From an uncultured Eubacteriales bacterium (GTDB taxonomy: Bacteria; Bacillota; Clostridia; Oscillospirales; Oscillospiraceae), in contig UQGU01000001.1 in NCBI GenBank assembly GCA_900540635.1, forward strand, positions 163,821 through 227,820: a stretch of 64,000 nt of DNA, written 5' to 3'. Shown piece by piece: positions 24,423 through 33,436 of the stretch. Position numbers and translations under genes: made by a program. Numbering within the stretch: position 1 is the stretch's first letter; each line of letters starts with the position of its first letter. The notes beneath the pieces are model-generated. The model made no database searches. It had not been told where the DNA came from and saw nothing but the letters and a program-made list of their open reading frames with translations.

Positions 24423-27400
24423 TCAGGAAGATGCTTCATCCTCCTTTCGGCGCTTGCAATAGATATACATCAGGGTCGCCGCGCCGAAGATCAGCGCCAG
24501 GCCGCCTGCGGTATAAGAGGTTGTCCCGGCCCCGCCGGTGTTGGGAAGCTCGTAGCCCCAGGAGATGTCGCGGACGGTCACCGACAGCACCTTCGGGTCG
24601 GTGCCGCTGACGGTCAGGGGCGTTCCGGTTTCCCCGGTTTGTGTCAGCGTTCCGTCCGGGTTCTCCGTGGCCGGGTAAAGCGTCGCGTTCTCGTCCCTGA
24701 CTTCCAGAATCCAGGGGCCTGCCGTCATGTAACCGGAGGGGGGCGTTGTCTCACGGAGTTCGTAAGTCGCTCCCCGCCGGATGCCGGTAAAGGTCGCAAT
24801 GCCGTCTTTACCGGTGGTGGCCTTCACGGGGGGTTCTGTCCCCGGTTCTTTCAGGGTGAACTCTGCGCCTTCCAGCAGCTTCGAAGCGTCCACGCTGTCC
24901 GTCTTCGTGATTTGCAGATTCAGCTGGGTGGTCATGGTGTTTGTAAAGGCGTCTCCCTCCAGCACCAGGGAATAAGACCCATCCGAATTGCTCCCGTGCC
25001 CAACCGCGTCCCCGGTCTCCGTGGAGCCGGTGTCGGCGGCGGTGTTCGACAGGACATTACCGTTAGCATCGAACAGAGCTTCTTTTCCCGGTGCATAGGG
25101 GACATTTGTAATATCCTTTGTTTTCTTCGCATCAGAACCAATGTTGAAAACATAATTGTATATACCCCTTCCGGTAACAGGAAGGTCGTAATAGTAAGAG
25201 CCGTCCGTATCATCCTTGTTCATCTGTATTCCCGGCCATGTTGTAAGCGGGTTACTCGAATCGGCCCATACGTGCATGTGCAGGTTATCCCAGCCTTCCT
25301 CCTTCTTAAAGCGAACCCTGAACGTCCCCGTCTGGGAATCCCCCCCGGAGCCGGAGGAACCGCCGACTTCTTTGCCATCGACAGAAACAGACTTCACATA
25401 GTAGCTTGTGAACTTCACATCCAAAAGGGAAACGGTTTTCTCCGCAACTGTCACCTGAATCGTATGTTTCGTCGTATCATAGGTGACATCCGTACGGTCA
25501 CCCTTGATCTCGCTGAGCGTGTAGGTATAGACTCCGGCCTTAGAAAACTCTATGTCTTGAAACGTAAATTCACCGGTAGTACCATCGGCTGTTGCCGTTC
25601 TGACATCCGTGTCAGTGCTGCCTTTCAACTGGAACTGGAACTGGAAGTCCGCCAGCCCCTTCTGCCGTTCGCCGTCCTTGAGCAGGGCCTTGGTGCCGGT
25701 AATGTCCAGTTCCGGCGTGGCCGTTACCACTTTGGTTTCACCCGGGTCACCCAGAATCAGGCCGCCGTTGGTCATAATGCCGCCGCCATGAACGCCGGAA
25801 CTGTTGCCGGTGATAATGACCCTCGCGGCACTGACTGCTTGGCCCTTGGCGGTGTCATCTGGGTTTGCAGTTAATCCGAACAGATACTTTGCAGCCGCAT
25901 AGCCGGTCCTGCCGATGGAAACAGGCTTCTCGTCACAGCTTCCCTTCCAGTTCGCCGCCCCGCTGCCAGCCATCAGACCGGTGACAAGAGAAATAGGCTC
26001 GTTTGCACCATTGCTATTACGGACACAGAAGTAATCCTGGTAGCCATTGTTCATCATAAAGACTGGACTTTTTTGCGCCAAAGAGCGATCATAATCTTTG
26101 CCGTTACCACCGACAGACATTTGTGTGCCGGAAGCCTCATTCCCGTAAATGGCCGCACCGTCTTCATTGACGATCAGGGTCTTGCCCGTAGGGCAGGCAC
26201 CCACACCGCCGCCAAAGCCGCCCGCTTTATTGTTCGTGATCAGCGCATCCATGACTGACAGATGGCCACCTTCCTGCACGAAAATACCGCCGCCGCCCCA
26301 GTCGTCCGTGGTAAGCGTTTTGTTATTGGTAATATATACTTTTCCCTCTGTTCGAATCACGCCGTAGGTACCGCCGTTGTCACCGCCGCCGATACGAAGG
26401 CCGCCGCCCTCGCCATATTGGGCGCAGTTAGCGGCAATGGTGCCGCCGGTCATCTTAAAATTGACTCCACCATCCCCTGCATAGTAGCCCGCATAAATGC
26501 CGCCTCCTGCCAGAGTGGAAAAGTTGCCGGTCACATAGCCGCCGGACATCTCCATGGTAGAACCGTTCGCCAGAGCAATACCGCCGCCGCCGTGGGTGTT
26601 GTTCGTATCGATCGGGCAACCTGTACAATCACAACTCTTAGAGTTGTTGGTCACATAACCGTTGCCGGACAGTTTCAGCGTGCCGCTGTTGACATAGATA
26701 CCGGCACCATCGTCGTCGTGTCCATTGAAGACCCCATTGCCCGTCACCGCACCGCCGGAGATGGTCAGCTCTCCGCCTACGACGTAGATACCGCCGCCGA
26801 AATTGCCACAGTTGGCCGCAACAACACCGCCCTGGATATTCACCGTACCTCTCACCGCACCGCTGCCGACGTAGATACCGCCGCCGGGCATGTCGTCACT
26901 GCCGCCGCCCACAATATAGCCGCCACTTACGTTCAGCGTACCGTCCTCCACATAGACAATATGTCTGACGCCGGTGCCTTGGAGTACACCGCTCTTTAGT
27001 TCCAATGTACCGCCGTTCTCAACCTTGATTACCTGATCAGAACCCTCCTTACACAGGATCTTTCCTGCGTTGGCGAGGGGGACTTTATGCTTTATCAGGG
27101 TTTCCGTGGTACCGGTGCCATTGGCCGTGGATTCTGTGATGTAATAGGTCAGGGTAGAACCGTCTTCACTCAGGCTTGCCGTATTGCCGTAAGGGTTGCT
27201 GCCGCCCAGGTCCACGGTCTCCTCCGAAGGGGCTTGCGAGTCCATAATGGTGAGCTTTGCACCGTATTGCACGACAAAGCACTGATGGTCCTTGCTGATG
27301 GTCAGGGTATGCCCATTCAAGTCAATGGTGGTGTCCTTTGTAATGGTCACCTGGCCAATATTCTCGGCCGTCTGAACATCACCGGCCAGTGTATACTCAC

Positions 27401-29069
27401 CACCGGCTTGGAAAGTATCTGCCAGGATCGTACCCGATAGGTCTCTGGCGGCCACAAGCGAAATCGCATATGTAGAGAAATGCTCCGTAACCATAGCCAC
27501 GTCGCCGGTTTCGGTTTTCTCCGCCTCCATGTCGGTGACTTCCTGGGCCTCCGTATCGATATGGTAAACCTTGGGATAAAGCCCCTGGGTATCCAGGCCG
27601 CTGAAGGTCACGGTGACGGGGCCCACCGGCTCGATCTCCTCCTCGCCGTGCCACAGGGCAATGTCCAGCAGGAAACGCTGCTCCGGCTCGGCGCCTTCCT
27701 CCGCCGGAAGCTGCTCCCGGATGGCCTTGCCCTGTTCCTCCGCCACCTCTGCCGCAGTCAGCGTGATCTCACTGACCGGGAAGGGCAGGGAGGCGCTGTC
27801 GCCGGTAACGGTCACGGTGATGCCGGATTCGGTCTGGGCCGTCAGGGTGAATGCCTTCGCTTGCTCCGGCAGGCTGCCATAGTAGCCGAGGATCGTGGGA
27901 TCCTCTAGAGCGTAGGAGCGCTGCTGAACGGCACCATCGGCATCTCCCGCAATGACGGTGATGCCGGAGGGCGCGCCCTCCTCTCCTGCCGTGACCTCTG
28001 CCACAATGGCCACCCAGTCCGCAGTGCCGTCTCCGTCCCGGTCAAAGAACACCAGTTCTCCGGGAGCCGCCTCATGGGACTGGGCCGGTAAAAACGCGTC
28101 TGCCAGCGCCGCGGCCCAGCTGCCGCAGTCTTTGTCCGTGGGGATATTCTCTGCGCCCCCGTAGTGCAGGCAGAAGGCCGCAAACAGGGCGTTCCAGTCG
28201 CCGTAGGGATCGCCCTTCCAGGCGCCGTAGCGGGTATAGCCCATGGGGGTCTGCCCGTCTTCTGCCACGGCATAGTTTCTTGTACTCTCGGCATAGCCCA
28301 GCTGGCTTCTGGCAATGGCCAGGGCATCCAGCCGCCAGTCACCGGTGAGGGTCACATCCCCAAAGGTCTGCTCCCAGATTTCCGCCGTCTCCACATCCGC
28401 TGTAGGGTCTGCGTAACAGCCCAGGCTGTGGGTATGCTCCTCCAGGGTGCAGGTCAGTTCTCCCTGCTCATCCCGGCAGCTTTCCCCATGGGTATGGGAT
28501 TCTTTCCCGCAGAATACCGCTTCTTCCGGCTCGGTGGCGGTGCAAGCCTCGCTGTGGGTATGCTCCTCCATCCCGCAGGTCAGAACCTGATTCCAGGAAT
28601 AACACGCGTCCGTGTGCTGATGGGCCGGTTCTTCTGTCTGACCGCAGATCAGCTGCCGGGATACTCCGTAGCACGCCTCCCCATGGACATGCCCCTCAGA
28701 CTCCTCCTGACCGCAGATCAGATTGCCCTCCTGGTCATAGCATTCTGCTCCGTGTGTATGGCCGGTGCTTTCCGACATACCGCACACCAGATCCTGGGTT
28801 TCCTGATAGCATTCTTCGGTATGGGTATGCTGAGGCTCTGTGGACTGGGTGCAGATCAGGTCTCCCTGCACCGAGGTATAGCAGGCCTCTGTATGTGTGT
28901 GCTCCGGAATTTCGCACTGCTTTTCCAGCGTAATGGCTGGCAGGATCAGAGCATAGGTCGTGCAGAACACAACCGCTGCCGCCAGACAGGTCATAACCTG
29001 ATACCAACGCCGCTTGTGCCTATGGGCACTGGCATATGGCTCAGCATCCTGCAGGAGCAATTTATCCAT
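24423..29069 (-). CDS. giant pilus-tip adhesin: HxH-Cys repeats, degenerate CHAP, beta-helix, CBM26-like, LPXTG
   Basis: A 1548-aa surface protein. In order: a membrane-type signal (residues 25-47, ending LILPAITLE); eight HxH-x3-C repeats, each with a partner Cys, at about 57-235; a CHAP-like domain at about 240-400; a right-handed beta-helix rich in GGGIY and SGG turns at about 680-1100; an FctA/Spy0128-like pilin domain near 1130-1220; a starch-binding-like module (RVRFKKEEGWDNLHMHVW, TTWPGIQM) near 1245-1325; a SpaA/Cna-B domain near 1380-1460; then LPNTGGAGTT, a helix and KRRKEDE. In the CHAP domain the usual WCA is WNA and the usual DHVGIV is DWVAIV, so both catalytic residues are lost. 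It is the likely tip adhesin of the pilus. Confidence 0.88.
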   Translation of the reverse strand: MDKLLLQDAEPYASAHRHKRRWYQVMTCLAAAVVFCTTYALILPAITLEKQCEIPEHTHTEACYTSVQGDLICTQSTEPQHTHTEECYQETQDLVCGMSESTGHTHGAECYDQEGNLICGQEESEGHVHGEACYGVSRQLICGQTEEPAHQHTDACYSWNQVLTCGMEEHTHSEACTATEPEEAVFCGKESHTHGESCRDEQGELTCTLEEHTHSLGCYADPTADVETAEIWEQTFGDVTLTGDWRLDALAIARSQLGYAESTRNYAVAEDGQTPMGYTRYGAWKGDPYGDWNALFAAFCLHYGGAENIPTDKDCGSWAAALADAFLPAQSHEAAPGELVFFDRDGDGTADWVAIVAEVTAGEEGAPSGITVIAGDADGAVQQRSYALEDPTILGYYGSLPEQAKAFTLTAQTESGITVTVTGDSASLPFPVSEITLTAAEVAEEQGKAIREQLPAEEGAEPEQRFLLDIALWHGEEEIEPVGPVTVTFSGLDTQGLYPKVYHIDTEAQEVTDMEAEKTETGDVAMVTEHFSTYAISLVAARDLSGTILADTFQAGGEYTLAGDVQTAENIGQVTITKDTTIDLNGHTLTISKDHQCFVVQYGAKLTIMDSQAPSEETVDLGGSNPYGNTASLSEDGSTLTYYITESTANGTGTTETLIKHKVPLANAGKILCKEGSDQVIKVENGGTLELKSGVLQGTGVRHIVYVEDGTLNVSGGYIVGGGSDDMPGGGIYVGSGAVRGTVNIQGGVVAANCGNFGGGIYVVGGELTISGGAVTGNGVFNGHDDDGAGIYVNSGTLKLSGNGYVTNNSKSCDCTGCPIDTNNTHGGGGIALANGSTMEMSGGYVTGNFSTLAGGGIYAGYYAGDGGVNFKMTGGTIAANCAQYGEGGGLRIGGGDNGGTYGVIRTEGKVYITNNKTLTTDDWGGGGIFVQEGGHLSVMDALITNNKAGGFGGGVGACPTGKTLIVNEDGAAIYGNEASGTQMSVGGNGKDYDRSLAQKSPVFMMNNGYQDYFCVRNSNGANEPISLVTGLMAGSGAANWKGSCDEKPVSIGRTGYAAAKYLFGLTANPDDTAKGQAVSAARVIITGNSSGVHGGGIMTNGGLILGDPGETKVVTATPELDITGTKALLKDGERQKGLADFQFQFQLKGSTDTDVRTATADGTTGEFTFQDIEFSKAGVYTYTLSEIKGDRTDVTYDTTKHTIQVTVAEKTVSLLDVKFTSYYVKSVSVDGKEVGGSSGSGGDSQTGTFRVRFKKEEGWDNLHMHVWADSSNPLTTWPGIQMNKDDTDGSYYYDLPVTGRGIYNYVFNIGSDAKKTKDITNVPYAPGKEALFDANGNVLSNTAADTGSTETGDAVGHGSNSDGSYSLVLEGDAFTNTMTTQLNLQITKTDSVDASKLLEGAEFTLKEPGTEPPVKATTGKDGIATFTGIRRGATYELRETTPPSGYMTAGPWILEVRDENATLYPATENPDGTLTQTGETGTPLTVSGTDPKVLSVTVRDISWGYELPNTGGAGTTSYTAGGLALIFGAATLMYIYCKRRKEDEASS

Positions 29070-29087
29070 CCGACAATTCCCTCCATC

Positions 29088-29678
29088 CTATTTCAGTTTT
29101 CCGAATTCGCGCAAGGGGAAAACCCGGAATACAATTTTTCCGACGATCTGTTCCTCCGACACACAGCCGATCTCCGTATGCCGGGAATCCACAGAGGTGG
29201 ACCGATGGTCTCCCATACAGAAGTACCGATTATCCGGCACCTGATAGGGAAGCTCAATATTGCTGCCGCCTAGGGATTTCTCCGTCAGATAGGGCTCCTC
29301 CAGCAGTTTGCCGTCCACATAGACGTTTCCGCTTTCATCGATATCCACCCACTGACCGGGACCGGCAATGCAGCGCTTTACCAGGATTTTGTTTCCCAGA
29401 TAAAAGGCCACCAGATCCCCCGGTTCAAAATCCGAGCCTTTCACCGAAACAACAATATCTCCTTCGTTCAACGTCGGCGTCATGGACCCTCCGTATATTT
29501 GCAGAACCGGCATCCAGATCGTAGCGACAAGAACGGCAACCGCCGCCACGACAATCAGCATGTAAAGGGTGCTGCGCAGAACGGCGCGGTATCGCGAACG
29601 GTACTTTACCCGCTTCAGCTCTGCTGCAAGCTGCTCCACGCTGGGGTAATCCACCGGCTCTTTCCGAATAGGTTTCAT
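29088..29678 (-). CDS. lepB: signal peptidase I of the pilus operon
   Basis: A 196-aa type I signal peptidase with one membrane helix (residues 37-57). The catalytic Ser65 lies in YGGSMTPTL and the general-base Lys101 in ILVKRCIAGPG; the later box is YFCMGDHRSTSVDSR. The Ser/Lys dyad identifies a bacterial-type rather than SipW-type enzyme. Pilus operons often carry a dedicated peptidase needed for pilin processing. It overlaps the upstream coiled-coil gene by 4 nt. Confidence 0.92.
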   Translation of the reverse strand: MKPIRKEPVDYPSVEQLAAELKRVKYRSRYRAVLRSTLYMLIVVAAVAVLVATIWMPVLQIYGGSMTPTLNEGDIVVSVKGSDFEPGDLVAFYLGNKILVKRCIAGPGQWVDIDESGNVYVDGKLLEEPYLTEKSLGGSNIELPYQVPDNRYFCMGDHRSTSVDSRHTEIGCVSEEQIVGKIVFRVFPLREFGKLK

Positions 29679-29941
29679 TTTGCGCTTCCGCTCTCCTCTG
29701 CCATGCGGCGAATATTTCCCAGATACTCCCTGGCTGCTCTGTCTGCCGCCTCAAATACGCCGTTCAGCTGCAGGGCCGCCTCTGCCATGGAACCGGCACG
29801 GTCCTGAATGAGCTTCCGATCTGACAATTCCTTCCGGGCCTGCTGTAATTCCTCTGTCAGCCTTTCGTTCTCTATTGTCCGTGTGATCAGCATTTCAAGC
29901 AATTCCCTGCGGCTGAGTCTGCGCAGTTCCTTTTCTGTCAT
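29675..29941 (-). CDS. small coiled-coil protein, first gene of the pilus operon
   Basis: An 88-aa charged, helical protein starting MTEKELRRLSRRELLEMLI. It has heptad-like repeats through ENERLTEELQQARKELSDRK and no signal peptide. Proteins of this kind occur at the head of clostridial pilus operons, but their function is unknown. The ATG at 29941 has an AGGAG site; an upstream extension of the frame is not protein-like. It overlaps the signal peptidase gene (ATGA). Confidence 0.75.
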   Translation of the reverse strand: MTEKELRRLSRRELLEMLITRTIENERLTEELQQARKELSDRKLIQDRAGSMAEAALQLNGVFEAADRAAREYLGNIRRMAEESGSAK

Positions 29942-30074
29942 AAGCTTCTCCTCTTTCTCATGGTCACTGGATCTTTCAGAACACTTTGCTTTGTGCGCAC
30001 TCCTGAAAACAAGCCAATCTTGTATGAATCTTTTACGCGGCCGCACAAATACACAACAAAACCTTTCGGGCAGT

Positions 30075-30103
30075 ATTATATCACTTCCGTTTTTTAAAGT
30101 CCA
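30075..30103 (-). promoter_or_regulatory. SigA promoter of the pilus operon
   Basis: On the minus strand TGGACT (30098-30103) and a perfect TATAAT (30075-30080) lie 17 bp apart, giving a leader of about 130 nt before the first gene. Confidence 0.8.
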
Positions 30104-30231
30104 CTTTTCCCGGGCATTTTTTAATAAATAACCATTGTTTTATGAAATGCGCTATATTTCATGCTCAAAATTTGTGCAGTCTGCCGCGTAAAAAAATTAC
30201 GCCTGTCTTGCATTTTCTGCAAATCTCGTCA

Positions 30232-30303
30232 GGTATATCATTGTGTGGCAAAACCCGGATGTTAAACTGAAAGACGGGACAAAGTCCATAGGTAAAAAGG
30301 TTC
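30232..30303 (+). pseudogene. DUF262 gene scrap
   Basis: About 72 bp encode YIIVWQNPDVKLKDGTKS and then GKKV, nearly the same at DNA level as residues 53-76 of the truncated DUF262 gene at 17127. Nothing of the gene remains on either side. It sits between two promoter regions facing opposite ways. Confidence 0.8.
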
Positions 30304-30366
30304 CCTTTCCCGTTCCTTTCGCAACATTATCCGGGGGGATAGATTATGCCGAAAGCTTAAAAATAA

Positions 30367-30419
30367 TTGTATCATAAATGTTGTATTGTCTCACAATAAA
30401 TGATATAATACTGATACAA
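30367..30419 (+). promoter_or_regulatory. promoter and inverted-repeat operator of the AbiE-like operon
   Basis: TTGTAT (30381-30386) and TATAAT (30404-30409) are 17 bp apart. The promoter is bracketed by TTGTATCA (30367-30374) and its exact complement TGATACAA (30412-30419). AbiEi antitoxins are known to repress their own operon by binding inverted repeats, which this fits. Confidence 0.65.
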
Positions 30420-30445
30420 AATATTTAGCAGAGAGGTGAGCGAAA

Positions 30446-31411
30446 ATGGAGCAGTTGATCCGCTACCTGCGGACGATGTTTGGCCCGCAGATGTTTTTGG
30501 AAAACTACAATAGATACGACAACTTACCGCTGTATCTTACCGAAAACTATCAGTTGTTTTCTTTGCAAATTGGTGAAGAGCGGTATCTATTGGTTAAGCC
30601 CAAGACCGCGATGGATTTAAGAATGGAAACGCTAAAGAAGCAGCTGAAGCAAATTCAAAAGTATACAAACCTTTCGCCGGTTCTACTGCTGGAGAATCTG
30701 CGGCTGAATCAGAGAAATGCGCTGGTGCAATCGGGAATCGCCTTTCTCGTTCCGGAGAAACAGCTATATATCCCGCATTGCGCAATGAATTTGACGGAGA
30801 CAGAATCCGTTGCTCAGGAATATGGGGAACAGTTTGCTGTCGCAACGCAAGTGGTTTTTATCTATTTGCTGCTAAACAAAATCAAAAAAACAAATGCCCA
30901 TCAACTCAGCGAATGGCTCCCATATTCTGTAGCTTCCGTCAATCGAGCTTTGAAAGAATTATCTTTCCGCGAACTACTGCGTACGGAAGGCAGCAGCACC
31001 AGAAAACAGTACACCATTTCCAGCGGAAGGGAATTTTGGGAAAAGGGAAAACAGTATTTGTTTGATCCGGTGAAAACTCGCCACTATGTTGCAATGAAGT
31101 TTGACAATCCGGGATTCCTGATGTCGGGAGATCTGGCGCTGTTTCGGCTTTCTTTTCTGAACGGGACCAGTATCCATTCTTATGCCGCCTCTGCACAGGA
31201 CTTTCAAAAAATTGAAAAAGCAAAAATTCTCCATGTGTATGACGTATTTGACAGGGATTATTGTGTTATAGAAATCTTTCGGTATGACCCGAAAATGCTG
31301 GCAAGTGGAAACTATGTTGATGTATGCTCCCTTTATGCCCAGTTCAAAGACAGCAAGGATGAGCGGGTGCAAATAGAAATAGAAGGTTTGGTGAATGAAA
31401 TCCTATGGTAA
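30446..31411 (+). CDS. AbiEi-like antitoxin/transcriptional regulator
   Basis: A 321-aa protein with a winged-helix region in the middle (LLLNKIKKTNAHQLSEWLPYSVASVNRALKEL is a helix-turn-helix, shown here as two parts, NAHQLSEW and SVASVNRALKEL) and a C-terminal domain. The assignment to the type IV AbiEi-like group rests mainly on the next gene, which starts as an AbiEii-type nucleotidyltransferase and overlaps the stop by 7 nt. A GAGAGGTGAG site precedes the ATG. Codon use is more AT-rich than in the neighbours, suggesting transfer. Confidence 0.65.
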   Translation: MEQLIRYLRTMFGPQMFLENYNRYDNLPLYLTENYQLFSLQIGEERYLLVKPKTAMDLRMETLKKQLKQIQKYTNLSPVLLLENLRLNQRNALVQSGIAFLVPEKQLYIPHCAMNLTETESVAQEYGEQFAVATQVVFIYLLLNKIKKTNAHQLSEWLPYSVASVNRALKELSFRELLRTEGSSTRKQYTISSGREFWEKGKQYLFDPVKTRHYVAMKFDNPGFLMSGDLALFRLSFLNGTSIHSYAASAQDFQKIEKAKILHVYDVFDRDYCVIEIFRYDPKMLASGNYVDVCSLYAQFKDSKDERVQIEIEGLVNEILW

Positions 31412-31536
31412 ACATTCAAGGATTATATAAATTCAGAGATTTTTTTCAAAAGTATACAGATAATTATGTGTTGATTGGCGGCACCGCCTGTTCGATTTTA
31501 TTCGATGAAGTCGGTGAAAATTTCCGTGCAACGAAG
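31405..31536 (+). pseudogene. truncated AbiEii-like nucleotidyltransferase toxin
   Basis: The first 44 residues read MVNIQGLYKFRDFFQKYTDN and YVLIGGTACSILFDEVGENFRATK, which is the start of the AbiEii/AbiGii nucleotidyltransferase fold (LIGGTA helix and FRATKDID-type motif). The sequence breaks just before the catalytic DxD pair. What follows is the 3' flank of the GH30 gene on the other strand. The toxin is therefore inactive, while its antitoxin is intact. Confidence 0.75.
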
Positions 31537-31590
31537 GTTCAATTCAAGGGCTCCCGCTTGCTGTTTATCGCATCGGGGAATCACTCTGCG

Positions 31591-32928
31591 TCAGTCATCA
31601 ATAACGCCGGTCATAATACTGTTTGGTGCTGCAATGAATCCTGCGCAGGAATCCTTTAAGCGAATGAATGCCGGAATTCCTTCTCCGGTTCGATTCAGCA
31701 GAACAAATACGATCCTGTTGTTTTTCCGAAATGCCGTGATTTCCAGCTTGTCAGTGTACCGGCTGACCCCGATTCGAACGGAACCGTTCTCGATATAGTG
31801 GCTAAAGTGCTTTACATAGCTCTGAAGCTCGCGCTTTATCAGTTGCTTTTGATCCGTGTCATAAAAGAATGGTGCATCGCAGAAGTTCTGCACATGGTTA
31901 GGACCGCCCACTTCGTTCAGGACCAGGTTCCAGTCCAGGAAAACGTTCATACCCGCATTCAGATTTCCGATAATGTCATGGGCATACTTCTGTGCGTTCG
32001 CCAAATGATCCTCTGCACTGTATTTGCTGAATTCAATGCACGCTTCGGACAGCAGAAGTTTCTTCCCCGGGAAGCGTTCCCGGATCATTTGGAGCGCTTC
32101 AAAGTGATCGCCGCTATACCAATGGAATGCAATGCCGGCAACCATGTGGTCTGTCTCTGCATCGATGATGACCTCCGCCCATTCAAAGGCCCGTTCTTTG
32201 TTGTGGTCCCAGATATAGATTTCAATGTCATCCAGGCCATGCGCAGCGAGTGATGGCCAGATATAGTCCCGCAGGAATGCCTTTTCCTCTTGAGCCGTGT
32301 AAACGCAGGAGTCCCATTTCTGAACGGCCTTTGGTTCATTCTGGAGTGTCAGCATCGTCACATGGAAGCCACGTTTCCGATACTCCTGGATGTATCTGCA
32401 GATGTATTCTGCCCAGCGTTTCCAATAACATTCCTTGAGCTTTCCACCGTGATTTCGTTCCCCATTGGTCTTCATGTAAGCAGGTGGACTCCAGGGGGAC
32501 AGCATGATTTCCAGCTTGCCGCCATACGATTTTTCCGCATCCTCCAACATCGGGAGAATATACTTCTCGACCCGCTCAAAGGAAAAGCCTTCAAGCTGTG
32601 CATCGTCTTCATTCCCATCCGCCTCGTAATGGCCGAGTGAAAAGTCGCAGCTGTCGATGGGGATTCGGACAAAGCGGTAGCTCATCTCGCCTTTTCCAAA
32701 GTATTCGCCCAGCATCTGCTTTTTTTGTTCCGGGTCCATCAGCGAATAGACATAGGCCGCAGATTCCGTAATGGCACCGCCGAATCCATCCATCTGCTGA
32801 TAGGTGACCTGGGGGTAGAGATTGATCACCCACTGTTCTCTGCCGCCGTCGTCACAAAATGGGATGACCTGTTCTTCTGCGAGTCTTTCTTTTCCTTCGT
32901 AGGTAGTTGAAATCGTTCTTAACTCCAT
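31591..32928 (-). CDS. GH30 glycoside hydrolase (glucosylceramidase-like)
   Basis: A 445-aa GH30 enzyme with no signal peptide. The N-terminal MDGFGGAITESAAY motif, the acid/base Glu in MLTLQNEPKAVQKWDS and the nucleophile Glu in KLLLSEACIEFS are present, with the C-terminal beta-sandwich ending at NSIMTGVI. GH30 members cleave beta-glucosides, beta-1,6-glucans or xylans; the subfamily is not clear. A GAGGTG site precedes the ATG. It stands alone, joined at its 3' end to the broken toxin gene. Confidence 0.9.
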   Translation of the reverse strand: MELRTISTTYEGKERLAEEQVIPFCDDGGREQWVINLYPQVTYQQMDGFGGAITESAAYVYSLMDPEQKKQMLGEYFGKGEMSYRFVRIPIDSCDFSLGHYEADGNEDDAQLEGFSFERVEKYILPMLEDAEKSYGGKLEIMLSPWSPPAYMKTNGERNHGGKLKECYWKRWAEYICRYIQEYRKRGFHVTMLTLQNEPKAVQKWDSCVYTAQEEKAFLRDYIWPSLAAHGLDDIEIYIWDHNKERAFEWAEVIIDAETDHMVAGIAFHWYSGDHFEALQMIRERFPGKKLLLSEACIEFSKYSAEDHLANAQKYAHDIIGNLNAGMNVFLDWNLVLNEVGGPNHVQNFCDAPFFYDTDQKQLIKRELQSYVKHFSHYIENGSVRIGVSRYTDKLEITAFRKNNRIVFVLLNRTGEGIPAFIRLKDSCAGFIAAPNSIMTGVIDD

Positions 32929-33023
32929 GATGATCTACACCTCTAAGAATCGTTTTATCAGGCTGCCGGGACGGAAGCACGAATGTCAAGCGCCGATCGG
33001 CAGCGTATCCATATCCGACTGGT

Positions 33024-33265
33024 TCATGCCTCGATGGTTTCCGGAACGGTTCTGCTGACTGCCTCGAGGCGTTCAAATACTTTTTTGTAGAGCTTGGCCT
33101 GCAATAGGCGGATACGGAAAAGCCGCCCAGCAGCACAATGGCGAAAATATGGAACGTTTTTACAGCAGCTTCTGCAGGGTCAATGAGGCCGCTGACCATC
33201 AGAAAAGCATCCAGGCCGATGATTGCAATGCCCAGCAGGGAGAAAAGGTTTCCGTCCCCTCGCGG
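33024..33265 (-). pseudogene. C-terminal remnant of a membrane protein
   Basis: One frame reads DGNLFSLLGIAIIGLDAFLMV, then a second hydrophobic segment (VKTFHIFAIVLLGGFSVSA). After a one-base frame change it continues as LLQAKLYKKVFERLEAVSR to a stop at 33024. No start is present. It is the decayed end of a gene I cannot name, perhaps a transporter. Confidence 0.45.
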
Positions 33266-33394
33266 GGATAAGCTGCATTGGCAAACCTGCATAGAGACTG
33301 CGGGGGTGCCGGAGGGAGAAGTTGTAGGAACCTCACAAAGAACATACCACATCTCCTGCCACTATGCAATTGTTTTTGACAATTTAAGAAAAAG

Positions 33395-33426
33395 CCCGGT
33401 TTCAAAAAGGAAAAAAGGAAACCGGG
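33395..33426 (-). terminator. terminator of the chimeric regulator gene
   Basis: On the minus strand CCCGGTTTC pairs with GAAACCGGG and is followed by CTTTTTC. Confidence 0.75.
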
Positions 33427-33436
33427 TAAAATGGTG

